Source: Caldilineaceae bacterium (lineage in GTDB: Bacteria; Chloroflexota; Anaerolineae; Caldilineales; Caldilineaceae). From it: a DNA stretch of 64,000 bases. The translations under genes were made by a program, and so were the position numbers. The stretch is taken from positions 27,622-91,621 of the forward strand of contig JAPKMW010000037.1 of assembly GCA_026645575.1 (NCBI GenBank), given 5' to 3'. Within the stretch, counting starts at the first letter, position 1. Every line of letters starts with the position of its first letter. Below are positions 38,290 through 47,332 of the stretch, piece by piece. The notes below the pieces were generated by a model that ran no database searches, was not told the DNA's origin, and was given only the letters and a program-made list of their open reading frames with translations.

Positions 38290-38613
38290 TTACCGCTGCA
38301 ACCACGAGCGCGACATATAATCGCTCATGGTCAGCACAATCATAATGCCCAGCCAGCCAAAGCCCAGCCCGGCAAAGAGCCAGATAAGACGGGTGCTGTG
38401 GCGTAGGTGCATAAAATAGAGCATGACCAGCAGCGCCTTGATGGTGGCAATGCTGACGGCAAGCAGCACACTCCAAACTCCTAGATGCAGATAGGCAATG
38501 GCCACGGTCAGCCCCAGTAGCACCAGCAGGATAAGATAGATCATGACGTAGCCACGCGGGGTCATGGCATGTTCGGCATGGTGAGTGGTTGGTTCGGTGA
38601 TAGGTTCGCTCAT
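38290..38613 (-). CDS. ctaF: Cytochrome c oxidase subunit IV (caa3 type)
   Basis: A 107-residue small subunit with three membrane spans. The family segment IATIKALLVMLYFMHLRHS links the second span to a basic loop, and a histidine-rich N-terminus precedes the first span. It is the last gene of the act-cta operon and overlaps ctaE by four bases. The 148 bases downstream, up to the convergent regulator gene, show no clear terminator. Confidence 0.93.
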   Translation of the reverse strand: MSEPITEPTTHHAEHAMTPRGYVMIYLILLVLLGLTVAIAYLHLGVWSVLLAVSIATIKALLVMLYFMHLRHSTRLIWLFAGLGFGWLGIMIVLTMSDYMSRSWLQR

Positions 38614-39407
38614 GTGCGTCCAATCAGGTAATAGAAGGGGAAGACAAAGATCCAGACAACATCGACAAAGTGCCAGTAGAGGCCATAGAGTTCGACCGGC
38701 ATCGGGTCGCGATCATACCAGCGCCGCCGCTGCGCCAACCAGGCCATGATGATGGCAATGACGATGCCGATGATCATATGCAGGGCGTGCATCCCGGTGG
38801 TGATAAAGTAGAGCGTAAAGAAAAGTTGGGCCTGCCGCGCATCCGTTCCTTCCCAGCGAAAGTTAAAACCGGGAATCAAGCCCTCTTCATAATCAACATA
38901 ATATTCATACGCCTTAATCCCCAGGAAGATCACCCCCAACGCCGCCGTTGCCAGCAGCAGGAGCATGACCTGGCGGCGCTTTTTGTTGGCCTCTTCCGGG
39001 CGCTGCCACACCTCGCTCAGTTGGCTCGCCGCATGAACCGCCAGCGCCACCAACAAACTGCTGGTCAACAAGATCGCCGTGTTAAGCGTCCCCAGCACTA
39101 CATTCAAATGCTGGCTGCCGGCCAGAAAGGTGGCTGGATAGACCGACCGAAAGACAATGTAACCAGTGATGAGGACGCCGAAAAACAGCACCTCGGTGGC
39201 GAGAAAGACCCACAGCCCCAGGCGATTGGCTTCCTGCTGTTGCGCCAGATCCTCAAAATGATGGGCGACTACGCCATGCTCATCCTTATGCTCCGTCGCC
39301 GGGTTGGGCGATGGCTCCACCGGCGATGCCGGTGGATGGGGCGTCGGCTTTGTGACCGGGCGCGGGGTCGTCGGCGCCGGATAGACGGCAGGCCGGGCAT
39401 TGCTCAT
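38610..39407 (-). CDS. ctaE: Cytochrome c oxidase subunit III
   Basis: A 265-residue subunit with five or so membrane spans: [80 protein letters not shown] and [20 protein letters not shown]. All are typical of COX3/HCO subunit III. A proline-rich N-terminal extension of about 40 residues ([20 protein letters not shown]) is unusual. It overlaps ctaD and ctaF by four bases each. It stabilises subunit I and its oxygen path. Confidence 0.95.
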   Translation of the reverse strand: MSNARPAVYPAPTTPRPVTKPTPHPPASPVEPSPNPATEHKDEHGVVAHHFEDLAQQQEANRLGLWVFLATEVLFFGVLITGYIVFRSVYPATFLAGSQHLNVVLGTLNTAILLTSSLLVALAVHAASQLSEVWQRPEEANKKRRQVMLLLLATAALGVIFLGIKAYEYYVDYEEGLIPGFNFRWEGTDARQAQLFFTLYFITTGMHALHMIIGIVIAIIMAWLAQRRRWYDRDPMPVELYGLYWHFVDVVWIFVFPFYYLIGRT

Positions 39408-41071
39408 CGGCGCTCTCCTCTCTCTTCGACCGCTTCCACGCTATCCGTACTCTGGGGAATAAATCCGCGATCCAGGTCATACTGATAGGGTTCGCTCACA
39501 ATCGGCTTGACGGTAAAGTTCTCGGTCGGCGGCGGCGAGGTGGTCTGCCATTCCAGCCCAGTGGCGCCCCAGGGGTTGTTGCCGGCAATCGGACCATTGC
39601 GCAGCGACCAAAGCAGGTAGAAGAGGGGCAGAATGTAGCCAAAGGCCAGAATGGTCGTCCCTGCCGTCGAGAAGACATGATAGTTCTGGTAGATCGGCTC
39701 ATACTCGTAATAGCGCCGAGGCATCCCCATGTAGCCCATGATAAACTGGGGGAAGAAGGTGAGGTTAAAGCCCAGGAAGATGAGAATGGCCGCCGCTTTG
39801 CCCCAGCCTTCGGGGTAGAGCCGCCCCGTAATCTTGGGCCACCAGAAGTGTAGCCCGCCAAAGTAGGCCAACGTCGTGCCGCCGACCATGATGTAGTGGA
39901 AGTGGGCGACGATAAAGTAGGTGTCATGCACATGGACATCGACCGGGAGCGTCGCCAGGAAGAGGCCGGTCAACCCACCAATGCCCCAGAGAACAATAAA
40001 GCCCATGGCGTACAGGAGCGGCGTCTGCCACCAAATCGATCCTTTGTAGAGCGTCACGGTCCAGCTAAAGGCTTTAATGGCTGACGGAATCGAAACCAGG
40101 AAGCTGAGAAGCGAGAAGATCATCCCCTCGTAGACGGATTGGCCACTGGTGAACATGTGATGACCCCAGACCAAAAAGCCAAAGATGGCAATCGCCACGC
40201 TCGCCAGGGCGATAAAGCGGTAGCCAAAGGGGGGATTGCGCGAGAAGCAGGTGATCAATTCGCTCACCACGGCAAAGCTGGGCAGCACCATAATGTAGAC
40301 GGCAGGATGGGAATAGAACCAGAAAAAGTGTTGAAAGAGCACCGGATCGCCACCCAACGCCGGGTTAAAGATGCCGACATCAAAGACCCGTTCAATCGCC
40401 ACCAGCAGCAGCGTCATTGCCAGCACCGGCGTCGCCAGCACCATGATCAGGCTGGTGGCATACATCGACCAGACAAAGAGCGGCAAGCGAAACCAGGTCA
40501 ACCCCGGCGTGCGCATCTTGTGCACGGTGACAATGATATTCAAGCCAGTAAAGATCGAGGAAAAGCCGACAATCAAAATGCCGACCGCTAGCGTAATGAC
40601 GCGTGTGTTGGCAAAGAGGGTACTGTAGGGCGCATAGAAGGTCCACCCCGTATCAACACCGCCGCCAATCATCGCCAATATCGCCAGCGCACTGCCCCCC
40701 ATGTAGACATACCAACTCGCCAGGTTTAGGCGGGGGAAGGCCATATCGCGTGCCCCCACCATCAGCGGGATCAGGAAGTTGCCCAACGTGGCGGGAATGG
40801 CCGGAATCATGTAGAAGAAGACCATGATCGTGCCGTGCATGGTAAAGAGGGTATTGTAGGTCTCGGCGGAAACCAGATTGCCATGTGGCGTCAACAATTC
40901 GGCCCGCATGAGCAGCGCATAGACACCGCCGACAAAAAAGAAGATCGTGATCATCACCATGTACAACACGCCGATCCGCTTGTGATCGACCGTCAGCAGC
41001 CATGATTTGACCGAATGCGCAATATTGATGTAATCGTCACGCCGTCCCATGCTGGGGGCCATTGCTGTCAT
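39404..41071 (-). CDS. ctaD: Cytochrome c oxidase subunit I (type A2)
   Basis: A 555-residue haem-copper oxidase subunit I with twelve spans. The haem a3/CuB site includes [14 protein letters not shown]: the YSHP form marks the A2 subtype, which lacks the helix-VI glutamate and carries the His-Tyr pair. [17 protein letters not shown] contains the haem a and a3 histidine ligands. It reduces O2 to water and pumps protons across the cytoplasmic membrane. It is co-transcribed with ctaE (four-base overlap). The 242-base space to ctaC holds a long nested palindrome. Confidence 0.97.
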   Translation of the reverse strand: MTAMAPSMGRRDDYINIAHSVKSWLLTVDHKRIGVLYMVMITIFFFVGGVYALLMRAELLTPHGNLVSAETYNTLFTMHGTIMVFFYMIPAIPATLGNFLIPLMVGARDMAFPRLNLASWYVYMGGSALAILAMIGGGVDTGWTFYAPYSTLFANTRVITLAVGILIVGFSSIFTGLNIIVTVHKMRTPGLTWFRLPLFVWSMYATSLIMVLATPVLAMTLLLVAIERVFDVGIFNPALGGDPVLFQHFFWFYSHPAVYIMVLPSFAVVSELITCFSRNPPFGYRFIALASVAIAIFGFLVWGHHMFTSGQSVYEGMIFSLLSFLVSIPSAIKAFSWTVTLYKGSIWWQTPLLYAMGFIVLWGIGGLTGLFLATLPVDVHVHDTYFIVAHFHYIMVGGTTLAYFGGLHFWWPKITGRLYPEGWGKAAAILIFLGFNLTFFPQFIMGYMGMPRRYYEYEPIYQNYHVFSTAGTTILAFGYILPLFYLLWSLRNGPIAGNNPWGATGLEWQTTSPPPTENFTVKPIVSEPYQYDLDRGFIPQSTDSVEAVEERGERR

Positions 41072-41097
41072 TGCATTTTCTCCTCTGCAAGTGTATT

Positions 41098-41285
41098 CGT
41101 AGTAAAGACTTTAGTCTTTCTGGTTCATCAGGAACTCATGGGCTTGACAACCATCTTCCCGGAAGGTTTGACAGGATCGTCCGGTCGGCAAAACCGACCT
41201 TCCGGGAAGATTTACATGTCAACTCCCTGAGTTCCTGCTGAGCCGTCTTTCTTTGGCGTTGACAAAGACTAAAGTCTTTACTACC
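41098..41285. repeat. About 190-bp nested palindrome between ctaC and ctaD
   Basis: The outer arms carry AGTAAAGACTTTAGTCTTT near 41101 and its complement near 41266. The middle arms carry AGGAACTCA...TTGACA near 41130 and its inverse near 41220. The inner arms carry ATCTTCCCGGAAGGT near 41151 and its inverse near 41195. A transcript could fold into one long imperfect hairpin, within an operon. Confidence 0.75.
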
Positions 41286-41312
41286 GGTACAACTCGTCTA
41301 TCAAATTACCGG

Positions 41313-42524
41313 TCAAGGCTGATCATTCTCACCCTGATTGCCGTTATCACTGCCGGTCTGGCCTTCGCCGGTGGGGTTGTCATTGGCGGCATCGGGTTGG
41401 TCACCGCTCAGGCTGCTGCCCTCTCCGCTGCCCTCTTGACCACTGTCGTCGGGCTGGTCGATGGGTTCGCCTTCCTCTGGGCCGTCGCCGGGGGTAGTAT
41501 CGCTGCCGGTTTCGGTGGCCGGGTTGCTATCGGGTGCTTGCTGTGCATCGGCGGGGGTGGTTAACGAACTGATATATTCGACCAGACTAAACAGATCCTG
41601 CTCATCGATCTGCCCCTCATAGGTCGGCATCACCGGCGGGTAGCCACGCACAATCTGCGAACGCGGGTCGAGGATCGAGCGGCGGATATATTGCGCATCA
41701 GCGACAATCACCTGACCGTCTTCCATTTCCTGTTCGCTGCCCAATAACCCAACCAGCGACGGCCCGATGCCCTGGCCGTTGGGCAGATGACAGGAGCTAC
41801 AGCCAAAATTGACAAACAACTGCTCACCCGTCTGCGCCATTGTCTGCTGCCCCTCGGCGGCGCTCCCCACCGAACTTTCGGGAATTGGGTCGGCGCCGTA
41901 GTTGACATGGGTGCGCAGCCACTCCTCATACTGCCGCGGCTCCAGGGCGATCACCTTGCCGACCATGCCCGAATGTTCGGTGCCGCAATACTCGGCGCAG
42001 AAAATGTCATACTCGCCGGCTTGGGTGGCTTCAAACCACATGGTGGTATAGATGCCGGGCAGGACATCGTGCTTCACCCGAAAGGCGGGAACATAAAAGC
42101 TGTGGATCACATCCTGTGAAATCATGGTCAGGCGCACAGGACGCCCCACCGGCACATGCAGCAGATTGATCTCGCGCTGACCGTTGGGATATTGCATCTG
42201 CCACATCCACTGCCGCCCCAACACATAGACTTCTAGCGCATTAGCCGGCATGGTGTACATGGTGGCATAGAGCCGCGCCCCCCACAGAAAGGTCGGCAAC
42301 GAGATGAGCAGCAGCAGCAACACCCAAGAAACTTCCAGCTTGGTGCTCTCGTGCAGCGCGCCGGTGCGATCAACATTGGCCCCCCGCCGATAGCGGACGC
42401 CAAAGTAGACAATCAGCGCCGCAATCGGCACGGCAAAGGCCAACGCCAGCAAGGTCAGAACAATGTACATCTGATCGACTTGCGCAGCGAAGGTTGACGC
42501 CTGTTCCGGTAAAAAATTCCCCAT
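41313..42524 (-). CDS. ctaC: Cytochrome c oxidase subunit II with fused cytochrome c
   Basis: A 403-residue caa3-type subunit II. Two N-terminal spans (about 20-100) are followed by the CuA domain with CAEYCGTEHSGM and the upstream conserved histidine, then a cytochrome c domain with CSSCH near residue 245 and a PTYEG methionine-side segment. The C-terminal 75 or so residues are an acidic, low-complexity tail (D, E, G, S, N, Q, P), which is not a standard part of the family. ATG 42524 (MGNFLPEQ) is chosen. A longer in-frame start would run into the inverted repeat at 42553. It receives electrons from the Act complex. Confidence 0.95.
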   Translation of the reverse strand: MGNFLPEQASTFAAQVDQMYIVLTLLALAFAVPIAALIVYFGVRYRRGANVDRTGALHESTKLEVSWVLLLLLISLPTFLWGARLYATMYTMPANALEVYVLGRQWMWQMQYPNGQREINLLHVPVGRPVRLTMISQDVIHSFYVPAFRVKHDVLPGIYTTMWFEATQAGEYDIFCAEYCGTEHSGMVGKVIALEPRQYEEWLRTHVNYGADPIPESSVGSAAEGQQTMAQTGEQLFVNFGCSSCHLPNGQGIGPSLVGLLGSEQEMEDGQVIVADAQYIRRSILDPRSQIVRGYPPVMPTYEGQIDEQDLFSLVEYISSLTTPADAQQAPDSNPATETGSDTTPGDGPEEGEPIDQPDDSGQEGSGEGSSLSGDQPDAANDNPTGEGQTGSDNGNQGENDQP

Positions 42525-42552
42525 AATGCCAATCCCTATCCATCCATCTACC

Positions 42553-42624
42553 GTAGGGGCGTACCCTTGCGGTCGCCCCACGCTCGCCGGAAAACGTGGG
42601 GCGACCGCAAGGGTGCGCCCCTAC
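42553..42624. repeat. 30-bp inverted repeat between sco and ctaC
   Basis: Arms GTAGGGGCGTACCCTTGCGG at 42553 and complement ending 42624, one mismatch in 30, 12-base loop, inside the operon. It begins a few bases after the sco stop. Confidence 0.85.
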
Positions 42625-42631
42625 CTGTGTC

Positions 42632-43474
42632 TTATGAGCCTTGAGGCGATAATGGTTGCCGTTCATTGCGCAGGAGCAACCAAATCAGCCCCACCACCAA
42701 AACCACCGTAATCGCCGCCGCTGTCTGTAGCACCCGTGTTAGCAACAGGCTATACTGCCCCGTGACTGGGTTATAGCTGTAACAAAAGAGCAACACCTGA
42801 TCCGCCAGCTTACCGATGCGGTTGCTGGTGGCTTCGACCAGGCTCAGACGCAGGTCACGCGGGTTGTAGTCAATGCCGTAGAGATAGCGCGCCACCTTGC
42901 CCGCCGGCGTCAACACCACCAACCCGCTCACATGGGCGTACTCGTCTTGCTTGGCGTCATAGGCATAGCGAAAGCCAACCGCTGCCGCCAACTGGTCAAT
43001 CGCTTCATGGTCGCCGCTCAGAAAATGCCAACCGGCGGCGCTATCGGCGCGGTTATAGGTGACGACATGTTGCAACTTGATTGTACTTGCCAATGTCGGC
43101 GTCTCCGCCGGGTCGATGCTGACCATCACCACATCAAAGTCCTGCCCCACGGTAAAATCGAGTTCGGCCAGGCTATCCAGCAAGCCGGTGCGCGACAGTG
43201 AACAGAGGTTGGGACACTCCCAATACCCCAAACTCAACAGCACCGGCTTCCCCGTAAAATAGTCCCCCAGCCGCACAGCGCGCCCATCCTCATCGCGAAA
43301 CGCCACATCCAACGGCACTTGGGCATCCAGCCGCTGGTCAAAACCAATCGCCTCCAAAATCTTGGTCGGATGTAACGTGGGGTCGTGCGCCTGTGCTTGT
43401 TCTCTTGACAGGAGAATTGCCAATAGCACGCAACACGCAACACGAATCACGCCACCCAGCTTAATCAAACGCAT
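42632..43474 (-). CDS. sco: Sco1/SenC copper chaperone
   Basis: A 280-residue thioredoxin-fold copper chaperone. The copper-binding CxxxC is in GYWECPNLCSLS near residue 92, and a distal histidine is in the QDEYAHVSGLVVL segment. A C-terminal span (about 245-265) follows. The N-terminal signal (about 8-24, [15 protein letters not shown]) is encoded by a copy of the GTGATTCGTGTTGCGTG repeat. It loads copper into CuA of subunit II. It overlaps the preceding gene by 14 bases in another frame, so translation is coupled. Confidence 0.94.
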   Translation of the reverse strand: MRLIKLGGVIRVACCVLLAILLSREQAQAHDPTLHPTKILEAIGFDQRLDAQVPLDVAFRDEDGRAVRLGDYFTGKPVLLSLGYWECPNLCSLSRTGLLDSLAELDFTVGQDFDVVMVSIDPAETPTLASTIKLQHVVTYNRADSAAGWHFLSGDHEAIDQLAAAVGFRYAYDAKQDEYAHVSGLVVLTPAGKVARYLYGIDYNPRDLRLSLVEATSNRIGKLADQVLLFCYSYNPVTGQYSLLLTRVLQTAAAITVVLVVGLIWLLLRNERQPLSPQGS

Positions 43475-44090
43475 TGCCGGTCTCCGCTTCGCCAACGGTC
43501 AACTCTCTGGTTATGCCATGAATTTCCGGCGATTCGGCATCACCGGGGGCGTTAGAATTGGGGGGAATGTTGGCTTGTCCGCCTTCGCTCTCCAACTCGT
43601 AGGCTGGGGGTAAGCCAAAGGCGGGGGCGGGACCATCGGCTCTAGCCGGCAATCCCCGTTCGACCAGCAACTGCATGGCCCGTTCCAACGGAATGCGCAC
43701 CACGCCATTCTCACGATCCACCCACCCGTAGCTATTGAGCCGCTCGCTCTGATTGGTTAAGAGCGCATCCAGTTCCGCCCAGGGAAAGGGTTCGATGCCG
43801 GGGCCGGCCATGGGCACGGGCGTAACCAGCGCCGGCGGAATCACCGGTTGCAACCCCAGAGCGCGCGGGCCTTCCCAAGCCTGCAACAGCCACCAAAGCG
43901 CCAGATGAATCACCACCGCGGAAAGCAACAACCCACCGGCAAAGAGCAAAAGTGGACGCAACGCGACATCGGTCACCTCGTGGCGTCGCTGGAGACTTTC
44001 CGGGTCAATATCTTCCACTTCGACGGGGCCGGGCAGATTGCGCCCGTCCGGCGTCGTGATCCGGCTATCAGTTACGCGATCATCGAGCAT
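43461..44090 (-). CDS. Conserved membrane protein of act-cta operons
   Basis: A 209-residue protein with one or two membrane segments near residues 45-70 (LLLFAGGLLLSAVVIHLALWWLLQ) and an extracytoplasmic part. The segment YGWVDRENGVVRIPLERAM near residue 120, followed by LLVERGLPAR, recurs, from memory, in proteins encoded within Alternative Complex III/oxidase clusters of several phyla. No cofactor motif is seen. It sits between actF and sco with overlaps on both sides (11 and 14 bases). A structural or assembly role for the complex is inferred. Confidence 0.8.
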   Translation of the reverse strand: MLDDRVTDSRITTPDGRNLPGPVEVEDIDPESLQRRHEVTDVALRPLLLFAGGLLLSAVVIHLALWWLLQAWEGPRALGLQPVIPPALVTPVPMAGPGIEPFPWAELDALLTNQSERLNSYGWVDRENGVVRIPLERAMQLLVERGLPARADGPAPAFGLPPAYELESEGGQANIPPNSNAPGDAESPEIHGITRELTVGEAETGNAFD

Positions 44091-45300
44091 CGGCGGGCGC
44101 CTCCTGGAAGGTTAGAGCCTGCACATCTTCCACCTGGGCCGGCAACAAGGGACGCCGGCGCAACCACCAGAGAAAACCATAGAGCCACAGGGCGCCGATT
44201 GCCACGGGCAGCACCAGCACCATTGGGTTGAGAAAGAACGACCCGGCGTGAAAGGCCGGTTCGACCAGCCAATAAAGGTGCAGCAGATCGGCCACCAGCA
44301 ACAGCGCCGCGATCCAGACCAGCCGCTCCCATCGCCGCTTGACCCGTGCCGAGAGCAGAATGGCAAAGGGCAACACAAAGTGGCCCAAGAGAATCAAAAT
44401 AGCAAGCCACTGCCACCCCCCTTCCAATCGGGCCAGATACCAGACGACCTCTTCCGGCAGATTGCCCGACCAGATGATCAGGAATTGGGAGAAGGCAATG
44501 TACATCCAGAAGAGGGTCGTCCCCAGCAGAAAATTGCCCAGGTCGTTAAAGTGTTGTTGGGTTAGCACACGGCCCAATGCCGTGCGCGGGGCCAACCAGG
44601 CCAAGACCACAATCGTAAAGGCCATTGCCGTCAACACTTGGCCGGCAATGATCATCACGCCGTAGATCGAGGAATACCAGTGCGGTTCCAGCGACATGGT
44701 CCAGTCAAAGGCGGCAAAGGTCATGGTCAGGCCATACAAGGCGACACCGGGGCCGCCAAATTGACGCAGCCGCGTGTCGATGGCTTCGCGTGCCGCCGGG
44801 TCACGCGTTGCTTCCTGTTCGCGCGACCAGCGGTTCAACAAGAGTGCCCCCCCGATCCAAATGGCAAAATAGATCACGGCGCGGATGATGAAAAAGGTGA
44901 CATTCAGATACGGTTGTTTATTCTGCAACACCGTATCATTTGCCACCACATCCGCCTGCGCCCAGACATAGAGCCGGGGCAAACCGAGCAGCAGCGGAAT
45001 CAGCAGCACCGCCATGAGGATGGTCAGCGGGATCGCCGCTTCCAGAATACGCCGGATCGCCACGCCCCAGGCGCCCCCCGTCAGGTGATAGATCAAGAGC
45101 CAGGCGATACTGCCCAACGAAATGCCCAGCCAAAAGAGATAGCCGACCAGGTAGGCGCGCAAGACCAGATCAACGTTAAAAAAGGCGACGATCAGCCCCA
45201 AGAGCAAGCCGCCCCCGCCCACGATCAACGCCAAGCGCTGGAAGCGGTCAAATTGCGCCGTCAATGCAGCATCGGCCTGAAAGCCATTTTGATTGCTCAT
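44080..45300 (-). CDS. actF: Alternative Complex III subunit ActF
   Basis: A 406-residue polytopic subunit with about ten spans, related to ActC-type quinol-binding membrane subunits (NrfD-like). Visible: MTFAAFDWTMSLEPHWYSS, FWMYIAFSQFLIIWSGNLPEE, and YLVGYLFWLGISLGSIAWLL. ActF with ActC forms the membrane part of the quinol:cytochrome c/oxidase oxidoreductase. The start is six bases upstream of the DUF2243 stop codon. Confidence 0.94.
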   Translation of the reverse strand: MSNQNGFQADAALTAQFDRFQRLALIVGGGGLLLGLIVAFFNVDLVLRAYLVGYLFWLGISLGSIAWLLIYHLTGGAWGVAIRRILEAAIPLTILMAVLLIPLLLGLPRLYVWAQADVVANDTVLQNKQPYLNVTFFIIRAVIYFAIWIGGALLLNRWSREQEATRDPAAREAIDTRLRQFGGPGVALYGLTMTFAAFDWTMSLEPHWYSSIYGVMIIAGQVLTAMAFTIVVLAWLAPRTALGRVLTQQHFNDLGNFLLGTTLFWMYIAFSQFLIIWSGNLPEEVVWYLARLEGGWQWLAILILLGHFVLPFAILLSARVKRRWERLVWIAALLLVADLLHLYWLVEPAFHAGSFFLNPMVLVLPVAIGALWLYGFLWWLRRRPLLPAQVEDVQALTFQEAPADAR

Positions 45301-45306
45301 GCCAAG

Positions 45307-45843
45307 CTACCCTCTCTCCATTGCATCCACGCTTTGCGGCGTAGCCGTCACTACGGTTTCGCGTTTGCCCGCCCGGAGGAGCAGCCAACCGACCACGACC
45401 ATCACGGCGCCCCAGGCGAGAAAGCCCAGATCCCAGTAGATCCACTGTTCCGGCGGCGCCGTCTCGTTCACATGATGGAGACCGAGCAGTTGATGATTAA
45501 TCGTCCCCTCGACCAGATTGAATGCGCCAAAACCAATCAGCACGGTTCCGATCAGTAGCTTGTTTGACCAACGCGCATGGGGCCGCCGAGCCGCCCGCCA
45601 GAAGAGGACAAGGCCAATGATCACAAACAGGTAGGTCATGATATGAAAGAGGCCATCCAGCAGCGTGTTAAATTGTAAATTCGCTACGCTGTCAGGCGGG
45701 TAGCCGGCACTCGTCACCATGTGATGCCACTGTAGCACTTGATGCAAGATAATGCCATCAAAAAAGCCACCCATCCCCAACCCCAGAAAGATCCCTGCGC
45801 TGGTTGGAAAGCCGTTTTCCGTGCGCTTGTCTGCTGAATTCAT
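45307..45843 (-). CDS. DUF2243 membrane protein inside the act operon
   Basis: A 178-residue protein of the DUF2243 family with four spans. Features: FLGLGMGGFFDGIILHQVLQWHHM and FNLVEGTINHQLLGLHHVNE, histidine-rich loops characteristic of the family. ATG 45843 (MNSADKRTENG) is preferred over the in-frame start at 45882. It sits between actE and actF, where Alternative Complex III operons do not usually carry it. The family's function is unknown; the histidine-rich membrane face suggests metal or haem handling, which is inference. Confidence 0.88.
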   Translation of the reverse strand: MNSADKRTENGFPTSAGIFLGLGMGGFFDGIILHQVLQWHHMVTSAGYPPDSVANLQFNTLLDGLFHIMTYLFVIIGLVLFWRAARRPHARWSNKLLIGTVLIGFGAFNLVEGTINHQLLGLHHVNETAPPEQWIYWDLGFLAWGAVMVVVGWLLLRAGKRETVVTATPQSVDAMERG

Positions 45844-45872
45844 TTGCGCCACTTGACCCTTCACCCTATCGA

Positions 45873-45993
45873 ACTTACGCACCGGGCCGGCCAGACCTCC
45901 GGGAAGGGGGTAATTGTCGTCTTGTCATCCAAAACTGCGCTTACCCCCTTCCCAGAGGTCTGGCCTGTCTACCCTTGTAGGCGGTGTATAAGT
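45873..45993. repeat. Two-tier inverted repeat, family shared with 33848
   Basis: Inner arms of 25 bp (GGCCAGACCTCCGGGAAGGG at 45889, complement ending 45965, one mismatch) inside outer arms ACTTACGCACCG (45873) and CGGTGTATAAGT (ending 45993). It lies within the operon between actE and the DUF2243 gene. Confidence 0.85.
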
Positions 45994-46000
45994 CCTAACT

Positions 46001-46588
46001 CTATGGCGTCGTTGCCTGCAACGTCTGGCGTTCTTCTGCCGGCACATCCTCAATCGTGGCGTTCTGGCTCAATTGCAACGCCTGCATATAGGCCACAATC
46101 GCCCAGCGATCTTCAGGGTTGACACGGGCGGCATAGCTGTACATGGCGCCAATGCCGTTGGTGATCACGCCATACATATAGCCCGGCGGCACTTGCCGCA
46201 ATCGCTCTTCATGAAACGACGGCGGCGGCGACAACCCGCGCTGCACCACAATGCCATCCCCATAGCCATCATAGCCGTGACAGGGAGTGCAGTAGATGTT
46301 ATAGCGCTCCTGACCCCGTTCCAACACCTGTTGCGTAATGGGGAACGGATAGGTCGTCGCCGGCCCGCCATCAGCAATGCCTTCGTAGAGATGGACATCG
46401 GTGCGCGCCAACCCGCGCGCCACCGTGTTCGGCACCAGATCGCGCGAAGAGTTCCCGTCTTCAAAAAAGGAACTCGGATCAAAAGCCTCATACTTCGGCT
46501 GATCCGCCATCCGCTGCCGCTGGTTGCATCCTGCCAGGAGCAGGGCCAGGAGCAGCAGACAAAGGTGGCGAACTTGGTAACGTCTCAA
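46001..46588 (-). CDS. actE: Alternative Complex III subunit ActE, monohaem cytochrome c lipoprotein
   Basis: A lipoprotein of about 195 residues: MRRYQVRHLCLLLL then LLLAGC, with the lipid-anchored cysteine near residue 21. One haem c site CTPCHGYDGYGDG lies near residue 100, and a distal methionine is likely in the GAMYSYAARVNPEDRW segment. TTG 46588 has GAGGGAG at ideal spacing. An in-frame ATG at 46612 lies in a TGACA repeat and is less likely. It accepts electrons from ActA/ActB and delivers them to the oxidase. Confidence 0.92.
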   Translation of the reverse strand: MRRYQVRHLCLLLLALLLAGCNQRQRMADQPKYEAFDPSSFFEDGNSSRDLVPNTVARGLARTDVHLYEGIADGGPATTYPFPITQQVLERGQERYNIYCTPCHGYDGYGDGIVVQRGLSPPPSFHEERLRQVPPGYMYGVITNGIGAMYSYAARVNPEDRWAIVAYMQALQLSQNATIEDVPAEERQTLQATTP

Positions 46589-46659
46589 GACGATCTCCCT
46601 CAATAATGACATAATGACAAGGTGACAAGACAACGGGATTGAAATCCCGCCCTGACACC

Positions 46660-46748
46660 GAGAAGCCGCCTCAGCGGCTAATACAACTGTGAACCAGCCG
46701 CTGAGGCGGCTTCTCACTGTTAGCAATGGGTTTTAACCCCATTGCTAA
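46660..46748. repeat. Tandem inverted repeats between actD and actE
   Basis: A 20-bp perfect pair (GAGAAGCCGCCTCAGCGGCT at 46660, complement ending 46715) is followed by an 11-bp pair (TTAGCAATGGG at 46720, complement ending 46748). Confidence 0.8.
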
Positions 46749-46772
46749 GAAATGCAAGACACGCAACACGAA

Positions 46773-47312
46773 TCACTGCGGCACTTCGGTGACAGACTTG
46801 GCGCCCAGGCCCAGTAAGAATTCGTGCGTCTGCCGCTGGTCGAACTGGGGGTCGTCAGCTTCGATGACCAGGAAGAAGTGATCACGCGAGGCCAGTTCAA
46901 ATTGCGGCACGTTGAAGACCGGGTGATAGGGTTCGGGCAACCCATTGAGCCACAACATGCCAAAGACCGCACTCAACGCCGCCACCAGAATCGTCGTCTC
47001 AAAGGCAATGGGGATAAAGTTGGGCCAACTGGCAAAGGGCCGTCCCCCCACATTCCACGGGTAGTCGATCACCGCCGAATACCACTGCATAAACAGCCCA
47101 CCAGCCCCGCCTAACAGCCCACCCCCCAACACAATCCAGGGCAAACGCCGCCCCCGAATCCCCAACAACTCCGCCAACCCCGCCACCGGGAAGGGCGTAT
47201 ACGCCTCCATACAGCGATACCCCGCCTCCCGCGCCTGCCGCGTCGCATCCAACAGCTTCCCTGTATCATCAAACTCAGCCATCAGGCCGTAGAGAAAGGT
47301 GGTTTGTGCCAT
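46773..47312 (-). CDS. actD: Alternative Complex III subunit ActD
   Basis: A 179-residue DUF3341-family subunit: LYGLMAEFDDTGKLLDATRQAREAGY at the N-terminus, then two spans around GGGLLGGAGGLFMQWYSAV and FIPIAFETTILVAALSAVFGM, and a C-terminal soluble segment (FNVPQFELASRDHFFLVIEADD). It packs beside ActC in the membrane. The TGA stop is the first triplet after CCGCAG of a GTGATTCGTG repeat arm at 46759-46776, as seen also for the binding-protein gene ending at 8494. Confidence 0.94.
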   Translation of the reverse strand: MAQTTFLYGLMAEFDDTGKLLDATRQAREAGYRCMEAYTPFPVAGLAELLGIRGRRLPWIVLGGGLLGGAGGLFMQWYSAVIDYPWNVGGRPFASWPNFIPIAFETTILVAALSAVFGMLWLNGLPEPYHPVFNVPQFELASRDHFFLVIEADDPQFDQRQTHEFLLGLGAKSVTEVPQ

Positions 47313-47332
47313 AGTTGTGTACCTTTGATAAG

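Noticed and set aside
38183..38623. Alternative 146-residue frame over ctaF
   Set aside because: The ctaF frame has the family pattern and a four-base overlap with ctaE; this is its shadow.
44638..45558. 306-residue antisense frame over actF and the DUF2243 gene
   Set aside because: It is the reverse reading of clear membrane-protein genes in G+C-rich DNA, with a composition rich in H, Q, R and P and no family pattern.
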